Part shown: positions 16,442 through 25,687 of the stretch, piece by piece
Layout: each line of letters starts with the position of its first letter
Position numbering within the stretch: the stretch's first letter is position 1
Assembly (NCBI GenBank): GCA_030149365.1
Contig: JASBRP010000001.1
Location: 1 to 64,000 of the forward strand
Source of the DNA: Solimonas sp.
GTDB lineage: Bacteria > Pseudomonadota > Gammaproteobacteria > Nevskiales > Nevskiaceae
Direction: 5' to 3'
DNA: 64,000 nucleotides
The notes under the pieces: generated by a model
What the model was told of the DNA's origin: nothing
Databases searched by the model: none
Seen by the model: the letters and a program-made list of their open reading frames with translations, nothing else
Made by a program: the position numbers and the translations under genes

Positions 16442-18640
16442 TCAGGCGCGGGTGCGCGGCATGCCCAGCGCGCGCTCGGCGATCATGCTGCGATGGACTT
16501 CGCTGGTACCGCCGTAGATGGTGGTGCCATGCGCATGACGATAGCACTGGTTGACCAGCGCGGCGGCGCCCTTGCGCTTGGACAGCGACAGCGGCGCGGT
16601 CAGGTCCAGCAGGTCGCGGGCGTCGGTCAGGAACTTCTCGGAGGAGAACAGCTTGGCCATGGGGCCGTAGGCGTGGTTCGGCTTCTTCTCGGCGATGGTC
16701 CACTGCGCGCGGAAGGCCAGCACGTCGGACACCCATAGATTGGCCATGGTGCGCGCCAGGCGCACCTGGGCGGAGCGGTCCTCGATCAGGGGGCGGCCGT
16801 CGTGGCGGATCTCGCGGCAGAGCTCCTCGGCGGCCTTGAGCATGGCGCGCTGCACCTTGGAGAAGCCGCCGCCGTGCTCCAGCTCCAGGCTGGCGCTCAT
16901 GGTGCGCACGCCGCCGTCCACCGCGCCGAGGCGCCAGCTGTCCGGGATGCGCACGCCGTCGTAGAAGGTGATGTTGGTGCGCTCGTCCTGGAAGGTATGC
17001 ACCGGCTGGATGGTCACGCCGGGCGCCTTCAGCGGCACGATAAACATGGTAAGTCCGGCATGCTTGGGCACATCGGCATTGGTGCGGCAGAGCATCAGCA
17101 CGTAGGACGCCAGGTTGGCGCCGCTGGTGAACATCTTGGTGCCGTCGATGCGCCAGCCGTCGCCGTCGCGCGTGGCCTTGCACTGTGCGGCGAAGACGTC
17201 GGAGCCCGAGCCGGGTTCGGAGTAGCCGAGGCTGGCGATCACCTCGCCCGACATTATCTTGCTCAGCACCTCGCGCTTGAGCTCGTCGGTGCCGAAGCGA
17301 TGGATGATCAGGCCCACCATCTGCGCCACGTTGGCCGCCGGGGTGTTGTAGCCCTGGTGCTCCAGCGCGTCCATCGCCGCGATCTTGGCGTAGGGCGACA
17401 GGCCGCGTCCGCCCATGTCCTTGGGCAGGCCGGGGAACAGCAGGTTGGCCTCGGCCAGCTTGCGGTGGATCTCCGGGTTGTAGCCTTCCCAGCTGTAGTG
17501 GAACTTCTCGCGCATCTCCGGGGTGACGTGCTTCGCGAAGAAGGCGTCGATCTCGGCGGTGATGGCGCGGGCGTCGTCGCCCAGGTCGAAGTCGATCGGG
17601 CAGTCGCCGGCCGGTGGCAGCGCCGCCTGCTCGCCGGCATAGAGACGGCGGCCGGCTTCCTCCAGCAGGCGCTGCGGATCGCCCAGCACCAGCGGCCAGG
17701 CCTTGGCGCGCAGGTTGAACAGGAAGATGTCGTATTCCGTGGTCAGGCCGTAGCCACCGAAGGTGTGCAGCGCCTGGGCCACCGAGCGCGATGCCGCCTC
17801 GCTGTTCCACCAGGCGGCGACCGACACGGCAGCGGCGGATTCCGGCGCACCGTCGGCGATGTGGCGGATGGCCTTCCACACCAGGAACCTGCCGCCGTCC
17901 ACCTCGCAGAGCAGGTCGGACAGCGGGTGGGAGATGGCCTGGAACTGGCCGATGAACTGGCCGAACTGCTTGCGCTCGCTGGCATAGGCAGCGGCCAGGC
18001 GCAGCGCCTCGCGGCCGAGGCCGGCCAGGGCCGCGCCGATCAGCAGCTTCCATTCCTCGCGGGCCTGGGCGAACAGGGCCAGGCCCTCGGCGCCGCGCGA
18101 CAGGCTGGCCTGCGGCAGCTCCGCCAGGCGCAGTTCGGCCAGCGACGTGGACGCCAGGTTGGGCTCGCCCTTGTCGCCGGCCGGCAACTGCACCAGCACG
18201 ATCTCGTCACCCTGGCGGGCGATCACGGCCTCGGCCACGGCACCGCCGGCCACCCATTGCAGCGGCCGGCTGGCCAGGTCATGGAAGGCCAGGCTGATCA
18301 CCGCGCTACCCGACAGGACGCGCTCCAGCAGCTCACCCTGCCCGCCCAGCGTGCCCAGCAGGCGCGCGGCCACCAGGGTCTCGGCCACCGGGCCGGAGGC
18401 CAGGGTGCGGCCGGCTTCTTCCATCAGCAGCACGGCATCCAGCAGGCCCAGGCCGAGGCCGCCGGCTTCTTCCGGCACGCGGATCGAGAAGGCGCCGAGC
18501 TCGGCCAGGCCGCTCCACAGCGCGGCATCGAAGCCGGACGGCAGGGCGGCGCGCACGCGCAGCATGCTGCTCTGTTCGGTCAGGAAGCGCGCGAAGGTCT
18601 CGCGCATCAGCTCCTGCTCTTCGGACAGGTTGAAATTCAT
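16442..18640 (-). CDS. Two-domain (fused) acyl-CoA dehydrogenase, FadE34-like
   Basis: At 732 residues this is twice the length of a normal ACAD. Residues 1-335 form one ACAD copy (NFNLSEEQELMRETF start, QFGQFIGQFQAISHPL, then GGYGLTTEYD). Residues 360-732 form a second copy with its own FAD loop (GYSEPGSGSDV) and C-terminal YGGTSEVHRSMIAERALG. Single-chain double ACADs such as FadE34 (ChsE3) act on CoA esters of steroid side chains; the fusion mimics the alpha/beta heteromers. The second copy has the better active-site loops, the first looks structural. It overlaps the Rieske gene by 4 nt and precedes the crotonase. Steroid substrate is inference. Confidence 0.87.
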   Translation of the reverse strand: MNFNLSEEQELMRETFARFLTEQSSMLRVRAALPSGFDAALWSGLAELGAFSIRVPEEAGGLGLGLLDAVLLMEEAGRTLASGPVAETLVAARLLGTLGGQGELLERVLSGSAVISLAFHDLASRPLQWVAGGAVAEAVIARQGDEIVLVQLPAGDKGEPNLASTSLAELRLAELPQASLSRGAEGLALFAQAREEWKLLIGAALAGLGREALRLAAAYASERKQFGQFIGQFQAISHPLSDLLCEVDGGRFLVWKAIRHIADGAPESAAAVSVAAWWNSEAASRSVAQALHTFGGYGLTTEYDIFLFNLRAKAWPLVLGDPQRLLEEAGRRLYAGEQAALPPAGDCPIDFDLGDDARAITAEIDAFFAKHVTPEMREKFHYSWEGYNPEIHRKLAEANLLFPGLPKDMGGRGLSPYAKIAAMDALEHQGYNTPAANVAQMVGLIIHRFGTDELKREVLSKIMSGEVIASLGYSEPGSGSDVFAAQCKATRDGDGWRIDGTKMFTSGANLASYVLMLCRTNADVPKHAGLTMFIVPLKAPGVTIQPVHTFQDERTNITFYDGVRIPDSWRLGAVDGGVRTMSASLELEHGGGFSKVQRAMLKAAEELCREIRHDGRPLIEDRSAQVRLARTMANLWVSDVLAFRAQWTIAEKKPNHAYGPMAKLFSSEKFLTDARDLLDLTAPLSLSKRKGAAALVNQCYRHAHGTTIYGGTSEVHRSMIAERALGMPRTRA

Positions 18641-20061
18641 GCGGCGGCGGCTCCGGCGGGTTGCTGCTCCGGAAGGCTGTCGGTCAGGTACAGGTCGAGC
18701 TGCTGGTGCATGTTGAGGATCATTTTTTCCTGGTTGGCTGCCAGCCAGATCTGCTTGCAGCCGCGCGAATGCAGTCCGCGCTGCATGCGCGGGATGTTGC
18801 CGAGGTCCTGGCGCGGGATCAGCAGCACCTGCTCAGGATCGAGCACGTCGGTGACCTGCTGCATCGTGGCCCGCGGCGGCTTGACGTCGGCCGGGTAGGT
18901 CTTGGTGGAGAAGATCTCGAAGATGCAGTTGTCGGGATCGAAACCGTCCGGACGGATGCGGTAGATCATCGCGTTGCCGGCCTGCGGCAGGATCAGCAGG
19001 TTGGGGAACACGAAGATCTCGCCGCCCCACATGCCGAGGATTTCCGGCACCGGCTTGGGCATGGGCCGCTTCTGCATCGCCGCGGTGGTGTACAGCGCCT
19101 TGACGTACTCGGCGCCCAGGCTCGAGCCCTCCGGCACCGGCTTGCCCTTGAGCGAGCGCACCAGCTCGACGTCTTCCTTGAGGACCATCGCGTCCATGCC
19201 GGTGACCAGCAGGTTGAGACGGTCCGCCATCATGTCCACCGGGTCGCCGAGCTTCTGCTTGACGTGCCCCTGCATCGGCGTCTTCTTGCCGGCGAAGAAG
19301 CGGCCGTGGCCGTGGGCGAAGTTCTCGGTCTCGACGTTGCGGTGCGCGAAGCTCGCGTCGCTCTCGGAGGTGGGCGTGCCGTTGTAGATGATCTCGGCGG
19401 CATCCGGCTCCAGCTGCGGATGCGTGGCCGGCACGTGGTAGCCCTCGAAGAAGGCCTCCTGCGCCACCTTCCAGTTGGACTTCACCGGCAGCGCCTTCCA
19501 CCAGTAGTGGCGCATGTCGCCGATGGCCAGGCCCTCGATCAGTGCGCGCACCGGCGCGATGAACTCGTCGAAGGGCTGCGGGTTGCGATCGAGGTTGATG
19601 AAGATGAAGCCGGCGAAGACCTCATGGTGGACCTCGCGCAACGCCACGTCGCTGTCGCGCAGCTGGCCGTTGCGGAATTCGCCGCGCTCCAGCACGTACT
19701 CGTTCTTGCCTTCCAGGTTCCAGCGCCAGCCGTGGAAGGGGCAGATGATCTTGCAGTTCTTGAAGTGGCCGGAGCCGCCTTCGGACAGCGCCGTGCCGCG
19801 ATGCGGGCAGACGTTGTGGTAGGCCTTCACCCGCTCCGCATCCACGCGCACCAGCAGCACCGACTGGTCGCCGATGTTGTAGGTGGTGTGGTCACCCGGC
19901 TCGGGGATCTCGTCCAGGCGCGCGGCGGCCTGCCACACCCGGCTCCACAGCTTCTCGTGCTCCAGGCGGGCAAAGGCCGGGTCGATGTAGCGACCGGAGC
20001 GGATGCCGTGGTCCAGGACTCGCCAGCTCTCCGGCCAGCTGCTCTGCGCGATCGCGTTCAT
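18637..20061 (-). CDS. Rieske non-heme iron oxygenase, alpha subunit
   Basis: A 474-residue ring-hydroxylating-type oxygenase. The Rieske ligands are C85, H87, C107 and H110 (CPH...CPFH). The mononuclear iron histidines are H209 and H214 in EGYHVPATHP. The bridging carboxylate three residues before H209 is Glu (E206) instead of the usual Asp, as in the CntA-type monooxygenases. No beta-subunit gene is next to it, which suggests a trimeric alpha-only enzyme, and no dedicated reductase gene is adjacent. A strong AGGAGGAG precedes the ATG. It sits between a free lipoyl-domain gene and the fused ACAD. Substrate unknown. Confidence 0.88.
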   Translation of the reverse strand: MNAIAQSSWPESWRVLDHGIRSGRYIDPAFARLEHEKLWSRVWQAAARLDEIPEPGDHTTYNIGDQSVLLVRVDAERVKAYHNVCPHRGTALSEGGSGHFKNCKIICPFHGWRWNLEGKNEYVLERGEFRNGQLRDSDVALREVHHEVFAGFIFINLDRNPQPFDEFIAPVRALIEGLAIGDMRHYWWKALPVKSNWKVAQEAFFEGYHVPATHPQLEPDAAEIIYNGTPTSESDASFAHRNVETENFAHGHGRFFAGKKTPMQGHVKQKLGDPVDMMADRLNLLVTGMDAMVLKEDVELVRSLKGKPVPEGSSLGAEYVKALYTTAAMQKRPMPKPVPEILGMWGGEIFVFPNLLILPQAGNAMIYRIRPDGFDPDNCIFEIFSTKTYPADVKPPRATMQQVTDVLDPEQVLLIPRQDLGNIPRMQRGLHSRGCKQIWLAANQEKMILNMHQQLDLYLTDSLPEQQPAGAAAA

Positions 20062-20092
20062 GCGCTCTCCTCCTGCACGCCGGCAGGTTGCT

Positions 20093-20323
20093 TCAGACGA
20101 TTTCGGCCACCAGGTGACCGACGGAGTAGACCTCGCCGACCGCGGCGTGGATCTTCAGGGTTCCGGAGGCCGGGGATTCGACCTCCTGCACCGACTTGTC
20201 CAGCTCCAGCGTGTACAGCGGCTTGCCCGCCTCCACCTGGCCGCCATCGGCCACCAGCCACTCGGTCAGGGTGCCTTCCTGGGTGGAAAAGCCGATCTGC
20301 GGGATGCGTACTTCAACGCTCAT
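20093..20323 (-). CDS. Stand-alone lipoyl-domain protein
   Basis: A 76-residue protein made up of a single lipoyl/biotinyl domain. The modified Lys lies in the hairpin ELDKSVQEV (near residue 43), where DK-S/A is the usual lipoylation site. There is no E1-binding domain, no acyltransferase domain and no biotin-type MKM motif. It overlaps the E1 beta stop by 4 nt (ATGA), so it is made with the E1 chains. It may act as a mobile carrier between the 2-oxoacid decarboxylase and an acyltransferase encoded elsewhere. The E2 catalytic part and an E3 are not in this window. Confidence 0.85.
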   Translation of the reverse strand: MSVEVRIPQIGFSTQEGTLTEWLVADGGQVEAGKPLYTLELDKSVQEVESPASGTLKIHAAVGEVYSVGHLVAEIV

Positions 20324-21351
20324 TTCTTGGTCCTTTTTTCCAGCGTCTGGCGGATCGCCGCCTCGATGCCGCTGGCCTTGTACAGGTACTCGGCTTCCAG
20401 CACGCGCGAGAACGGCACGGTGACGTCGCGCGAGGCGACGCGCAGCACCGGCGCCTTGAGCTGGTCGAACAGTTCTTCCTGGATGCGAGCCGCGATCTCG
20501 GCGCCGCAGCCGAAGCTGCGCGGGGCCTCGTGGATCACCACCGCGCGGCCGGTCTTGGCCACCGACTTGAGCACCGTCTCGGTGTCCATCGGCGAAACCG
20601 TACGCAGGTCCACCACCTCCACCGAGATGCCCTCGCCCGCCAGCTTCTCGGCCAGCACCATGGCGTCGCGGATCGGGCGGCCGTAGCCGACCACGGTGAC
20701 GTCCTTGCCCTCGCGGGCGACGTGCGCCTTGCCCAAGCGGATGATCTCGCCCTTGACCGGCACCGGGCCGGTCTGGGTGCGGGTCAGCTGGTCCTCGATG
20801 AACAGGCAGGGGTCGTTGTCGAAGATGCAGCCCAGCAACAGGCCATAGGCATCCGCCGGGGTCGACGGCACCACCACCTTCATGCCGGCCACGTGGGCGA
20901 ACCAGGCCTCCAGCATGTCGGAGTGCTGGCCACCGGTGCCGGCGCCAGCGCCGGTGCGGGTGCGGATGGTGATCGGCACGTGCGTCTGGCCGCCGGACAT
21001 GAAGCGCAGCTTGGCGGCGTGGTTGACGATCTGGTCCATCGGCACGGTGATGAAGTTCATCAGCATGATCTCGGCCACCGGGCGCATGCCGGCGAGCGAG
21101 GCGCCGATGGCGGCGCCGACGATGGCCTGCTCGGAGATCGGCGTGGTCTTCACGCGCTCCGTGCCAAACTTGGTCGACAGGCCCTTGGTGACCTTGAAGA
21201 TGCCGCCGCCTTCCTCGTCGGCGATGTCCTCGCCCAGCATGATGACGCTGGGATCCATCTCCATGGCGTCGTGCAGCGCGCGGGAGAAGGCCTCGGTGAA
21301 GGTGATGACTTCAGGCTTGGCCTCGGCGGCCGGTGCGGTGGCGGCGCTCAT
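20320..21351 (-). CDS. 2-oxoacid dehydrogenase E1 component, beta subunit
   Basis: A 343-residue transketolase-like beta chain (pyruvate/acetoin/branched-chain type). It has the N-terminal TFTEAFSRALHDAM, the MLGEDIADEEGG stretch that contacts thiamine diphosphate, and the C-terminal domain with TVVGYGRPI and VIHEAPRSFG. It pairs with the alpha chain encoded just upstream, overlapping by 4 nt. Together they decarboxylate a 2-oxoacid and transfer the acyl group to lipoate on the small protein encoded next. An N-terminal Ala/Glu-rich extension of about 12 residues precedes the domain. The 2-oxoacid substrate is unknown. Confidence 0.9.
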   Translation of the reverse strand: MSAATAPAAEAKPEVITFTEAFSRALHDAMEMDPSVIMLGEDIADEEGGGIFKVTKGLSTKFGTERVKTTPISEQAIVGAAIGASLAGMRPVAEIMLMNFITVPMDQIVNHAAKLRFMSGGQTHVPITIRTRTGAGAGTGGQHSDMLEAWFAHVAGMKVVVPSTPADAYGLLLGCIFDNDPCLFIEDQLTRTQTGPVPVKGEIIRLGKAHVAREGKDVTVVGYGRPIRDAMVLAEKLAGEGISVEVVDLRTVSPMDTETVLKSVAKTGRAVVIHEAPRSFGCGAEIAARIQEELFDQLKAPVLRVASRDVTVPFSRVLEAEYLYKASGIEAAIRQTLEKRTKK

Positions 21352-22328
21352 GCGGAGGCTCCGTAGACGTCGATATCGATTTCCCCGACATCCGGGAACG
21401 GGCTGTCGGCGGCGAACTGCAGCGCCTCCTCGATCTGCGCGCTGACCTCGGCGTCGTAGGCATCCAGCTCCGCCTCGGTGGCGGCGCCGCTGGCCAGCAC
21501 GGCCGCGCGGGCGATCGGCATCGGGTCGCGCGCCAGGTGCGCTTCGTATTCTTCCTTCGGGATGTAGGCACCCGGGTCGCCGAAATAGTGGCCCATGAAG
21601 CGGAAGGTCACGGCTTCGATCAGCGTCGGGCCCTCGCCGGCACGCGCACGGGCCACGGCTTCACCGGCGGCACGCCACATGGCCTCGGCGTCGTTGCCGT
21701 TCACGGTGACGCCCGCCATCTTGTAGCTGGCGGCGCGCTCGCCGATGTTGTCGACGGACGTGGTCTTGGCGTACTTGCTGGACTCGCCGTAGAGGTTGTT
21801 CTGGCACAGGAAGATCACCGGCAACTTCCACAGCGCGGCCATGTTGAGCGCCTCGTGGAAGGCGCCGATGTTGGAGGCGCCGTCACCGAAGGTGACCAGC
21901 GTGACGCGGCCATCCTTCTTCAGCTGCGAGGCCCAGCCCAGGCCGGTGGCGATCGGCAGGCCACTGCCGACGATGCCGGTGGTGACCATCACGCCCGTCT
22001 CCGGGTGGGTGATGTGCATCGGGCCGCCCTTGCCCTTGCAGGCGCCGGTGGCCTTGGCGTAGTACTCGGCGAACAGCGGCTTCAGCGGAATGCCCTTGGC
22101 CAACTGGTCGTGGATGCCGCGATAGGTGGTGACGAGATAGTCCGTGGGCTGCAGGTGCACGCCCATCGCCGCCGCCAGGATCTCCTGGCCGCGCGGCGAG
22201 TAGTACACCGCCGCCAGGCGACCGGAGCGCAGCAGGCCGCGGAACTTCTCGTCGATCAGGTTGATCTGCCGCGCCTTGTGCCAGATGGCCAGCAGGGTCG
22301 CGGGGGTAAAGGAAGGCTTGGCGCTCAT
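21348..22328 (-). CDS. 2-oxoacid dehydrogenase E1 component, alpha subunit
   Basis: A 326-residue ThDP-binding alpha chain. The cofactor motif runs from GDGASN through to CQNN (GDG-x(n)-NN, near residues 166-195). The early segment RSGRLAAVYYSPRGQE and the GPMHITHPETG loop match AcoA/PdhA-type proteins. It is the first gene of a leftward eight-gene operon, preceded by GAGGAG and by a candidate promoter whose spacer holds operator C. With E1 beta and the free lipoyl protein it makes an incomplete 2-oxoacid dehydrogenase set. Substrate could be a short branched or linear 2-oxoacid released during degradation; not shown. Confidence 0.9.
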   Translation of the reverse strand: MSAKPSFTPATLLAIWHKARQINLIDEKFRGLLRSGRLAAVYYSPRGQEILAAAMGVHLQPTDYLVTTYRGIHDQLAKGIPLKPLFAEYYAKATGACKGKGGPMHITHPETGVMVTTGIVGSGLPIATGLGWASQLKKDGRVTLVTFGDGASNIGAFHEALNMAALWKLPVIFLCQNNLYGESSKYAKTTSVDNIGERAASYKMAGVTVNGNDAEAMWRAAGEAVARARAGEGPTLIEAVTFRFMGHYFGDPGAYIPKEEYEAHLARDPMPIARAAVLASGAATEAELDAYDAEVSAQIEEALQFAADSPFPDVGEIDIDVYGASA

Positions 22329-22355
22329 GCGCTCTCCTCGTTATGCGTGCATGTC

Positions 22356-22383
22356 GTTATACAACACTGATGTTGATTGTCCA
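22356..22383 (-). promoter_or_regulatory. Candidate promoter of the E1-Rieske-ACAD operon
   Basis: Minus strand: TGGACA (22383-22378), a 16-bp spacer, then TATAAC (22361-22356). The predicted start is about 20 nt upstream of the E1 alpha ATG. Operator C fills the spacer. Confidence 0.5.
22360..22377. promoter_or_regulatory. Operator C, palindrome of the ATCAAC-N6-GTTGAT family
   Basis: On the minus strand it reads ATCAAC-atcagt-GTTGTA: one perfect half-site and one with two changes. It lies between the -35 and -10 boxes of the E1 alpha promoter, a typical repressor position. Confidence 0.5.
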
Positions 22384-22505
22384 CGCGGATTGCCTGCCTG
22401 TAAAGGCAGCACTGCCGCAATGAGCAAAACCCCCTTCCGCCCCCGGGCAAGACCGCCCGCGCCCCGTCCCCGGAGCGGCAATCCCGATGTGTGCCGCGGT
22501 TGCCG

Positions 22506-23168
22506 CTAGCGCGCCGGTTCCTTGATGAATTCCAGCCGGGCGTCGCGATACTTCGGCTGCTGCGCCAGCGTGCGCAGCTTCTGCAGGCTCTTGAACGGCG
22601 CACCCACCGACATCGAGTTGATCACCGACGCCGGGATCGGGCCGGCCGGATCGGTCATGGCCCGCATCTCGGCCAGCACACTACCGTCGGCCTGCGGCGT
22701 CAGCGACCACTGCTGGCGCGATTTCTGGATACGCACGATGCCGGCCTTGGGCGGAATCGCCTCCGGCGTGGCGGCATCGGCGATGGTGACGGCCAGCGTC
22801 TGGGCGTCCTGGCGGATTTCGCGCTGGCTGACGATGTCGCGGTTGTCCAGCGGCCAGGGCATCTTGAGCAGCTGGTAGACCTGGTAGCGCGATGCGCTCT
22901 GGCGCTGCAGCACCTGCGCCTCGCCGATGGCGTCGCTGAGCTGCGGCGTGGCCGGCACATCGGTCAGCACCGCGGCCACGGCCGACAGGCGCGCCTGCAC
23001 CCGCACGGTGCCACGGATCTCGCGGATCTTCTGGCCTTGCACGGCACGCGTGTAGACCTGGATGCCGTCTTCGTCCTTTTCCAGGCGCCAGCCGTCATCT
23101 GCCGCCCGCGCAAACGGGGCGCTCAACACCAGGAAAAGCAGCGTCAGCAGGGCATAGGGGCGGGTCAT
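22506..23168 (-). CDS. Exported START-domain protein
   Basis: A 220-residue protein with a clear signal peptide (residues 1-22, hydrophobic LLTLLFLVLSAP, cut near ARA). The mature part is a START (StAR-related lipid transfer) domain: WRLEKDEDGIQVYTR at the front, MPWPLDNRDIV in the middle and a C-terminal helix with SLQKLRTLAQQ. START domains form a hydrophobic cup for lipids or sterols. A periplasmic version could carry the hydrophobic substrate or sense it, which would fit the cluster; this is inference. It stands alone between the E1 promoter region and a small gene of unknown function. Confidence 0.8.
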   Translation of the reverse strand: MTRPYALLTLLFLVLSAPFARAADDGWRLEKDEDGIQVYTRAVQGQKIREIRGTVRVQARLSAVAAVLTDVPATPQLSDAIGEAQVLQRQSASRYQVYQLLKMPWPLDNRDIVSQREIRQDAQTLAVTIADAATPEAIPPKAGIVRIQKSRQQWSLTPQADGSVLAEMRAMTDPAGPIPASVINSMSVGAPFKSLQKLRTLAQQPKYRDARLEFIKEPAR

Positions 23169-23238
23169 GGCGGAATCCGGCTTCAGGGACCTTGAGGCTA
23201 GGACCGCCGAGCTTGCCGGCGGCTGAAGCAGGGCCGGC

Positions 23239-23481
23239 TCAGGCCAGCGCCTGCTCGTCGCTCACCACCGGGCGGCTCTCGCGCGTCGCGCGCATGACCT
23301 TGCCCGGCTCACCTGGATCGACGATGTCCAGGTGCTCCGCGTGCACCGCCACGATCTGCGCGGCGAAGGGAAAATCACCCAGCTTGGGCACGCGATAGCT
23401 CACCGTGTCGCCCACCTTGAAGCTGGCAGGGTCGAAGTTGAACGAAAAAGGGCACTTGTCGCCGCCTTCCATGCCGATCAT
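23239..23481 (-). CDS. Hypothetical protein, 80 aa
   Basis: I do not recognise this small protein. It starts MIGMEGGDK and has a beta-rich middle (KVGDTVSYRVPKLGDF, then AAQIVAVHAEHLDIVD) like a small barrel or SH3-type fold. It has one Cys and no signal or membrane segment. Its start at 23481 is weakly supported by CGGAG; an upstream in-frame start at 23520 would add 13 unlikely residues. It lies 60 nt downstream of the AcuI-like reductase, on the same strand, and could be co-transcribed with it. Confidence 0.5.
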   Translation of the reverse strand: MIGMEGGDKCPFSFNFDPASFKVGDTVSYRVPKLGDFPFAAQIVAVHAEHLDIVDPGEPGKVMRATRESRPVVSDEQALA

Positions 23482-23541
23482 TGCGAGACTCCGGTGAAGC
23501 CGGTCCCCGGCCCCGGGCATTCCGGGGCCGGGGCGACCGGA

Positions 23542-24525
<984 letters not shown>

Positions 24526-24637
24526 GGATCGGTCTTCGGGTCAGTTGAGCAGGTTCATGTTAAGGAGGGGGACGGCTTTTCGCGCCGCAACGGCTGCGAA
24601 GCGATGGACATTTCGCGCAAGGCCGGGCATCGCCCGC

Positions 24638-25687
24638 TCAGGCACCGGCAAGCAGGGCATCGGCCAGGTCCAGATCGTAGCGGTTGCCGCCACGGCCCAG
24701 GTGCTGGTCGAGCAGGGCCCGCTTCAGGAACAGGTGGCAGTGATGCTCCGCTGTCATGCCGATGCCGCCGTGCAGCTGCAGCGCTTCCTCGGCCACGTGG
24801 GCGTAGGCCGAGCAGGCCAGCAGCCTGGCCTCGCGCCCGGCCGCCCCGGCCGCGGCGCCGTCCAGGGCCTCCCCTGCACGCTGCAGGGCATCCTGCAGCA
24901 GGGCCTCGGCCGCCGCGACCTGCGCCTTGAGGTCGGCACAGCGATGCTTCAGCGCCTGGAACAGGGCCAGCGGCCGGCCGAACTGCCGGCGCGTCTTGAG
25001 GTAATCCACCGTGAGGTCCAGCAGGGCCTCCGCCCCACCCACCGCGCCGGCGGCGAGGGCGAAGTCGCGGTGCGTAGCAAGCCGGCGGCACAGCGCCTGG
25101 GCCGCGCTGCCGCTGGCCAGCACCATGTCGCGCTCCAGCTCCAGGCCGGTAAAGCGCAGGTCGAACAGGCGCCGGCTGCGGTCCCAGGTCGGGCGCTCCC
25201 GCAACTCCACCCCGCCCTGCCGCAACGGCACCAGGGCGACGCAGTCGCCGTCGCTGCTGGCGACCAGCACGTGGCTGGCCTTGTCCGCCGAGGGCACGGC
25301 CACCGCCGTGCCGCTGAGCCGCGGCTTGCCCGGCCGGCTGCTGGTCAGCGTCAGCTCGCCATCGGCCAGCGGCGTGGTGACGTAGTCGCGCGTGGTCAGC
25401 CGCTGCAGCCAGTCCTCGCGATCGGCGCGGCCCGCGGCGCAGATCGCGTCGATGGCCAGCATCGCCGGCACGTAGGGCGCGCCGGCCACGCGGCGTCCGA
25501 ATTCGGTGTAGAAGGCGCAGGCTCCGGCCAGGCCCTGGCCCAGGCCGCCCAGGTCCTCCGGCACGGCCACCAGCAGCCAGCCCAGGTCCAGCACTAGCGG
25601 CCAGGTCTGGTGCTCGCTGGCGCCCAGGCCGCTCTCGCCGAGCACCTGCCGGGCGGAGTCGCGCAGCTCGATCAGTTCTGGATTCAT
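24638..25687 (-). CDS. Acyl-CoA dehydrogenase (small partner subunit)
   Basis: A 349-residue ACAD-fold protein. It has VPEDLGGLGQGLA near the N-terminus, KTRRQFGRPLALFQALKHR, and the C-terminal LHGGIGMTAEHHCHLFLKRA that is typical of the small partner in heteromeric ACADs. The usual TEPxxGSD FAD loop is missing from the middle domain. It starts 4 nt inside the end of the gene at 25684 (ATGA), so the two are translationally coupled and probably form one alpha/beta enzyme. The long open frame that continues upstream to 26803 is an out-of-frame shadow. Acts on a CoA ester of unknown structure. Confidence 0.87.
   Translation of the reverse strand: MNPELIELRDSARQVLGESGLGASEHQTWPLVLDLGWLLVAVPEDLGGLGQGLAGACAFYTEFGRRVAGAPYVPAMLAIDAICAAGRADREDWLQRLTTRDYVTTPLADGELTLTSSRPGKPRLSGTAVAVPSADKASHVLVASSDGDCVALVPLRQGGVELRERPTWDRSRRLFDLRFTGLELERDMVLASGSAAQALCRRLATHRDFALAAGAVGGAEALLDLTVDYLKTRRQFGRPLALFQALKHRCADLKAQVAAAEALLQDALQRAGEALDGAAAGAAGREARLLACSAYAHVAEEALQLHGGIGMTAEHHCHLFLKRALLDQHLGRGGNRYDLDLADALLAGA

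Noticed and set aside
18661..21366. 901-residue plus-strand open frame opposite the Rieske and E1 genes
   Set aside because: Antisense shadow of GC-rich genes; composition is Leu/Gly/Arg/His-rich with no motif, while the minus strand has clear families.
22329..22505. A gene between E1 alpha and the START protein
   Set aside because: Only Arg-rich shadow frames; the region holds operator C and a promoter instead.
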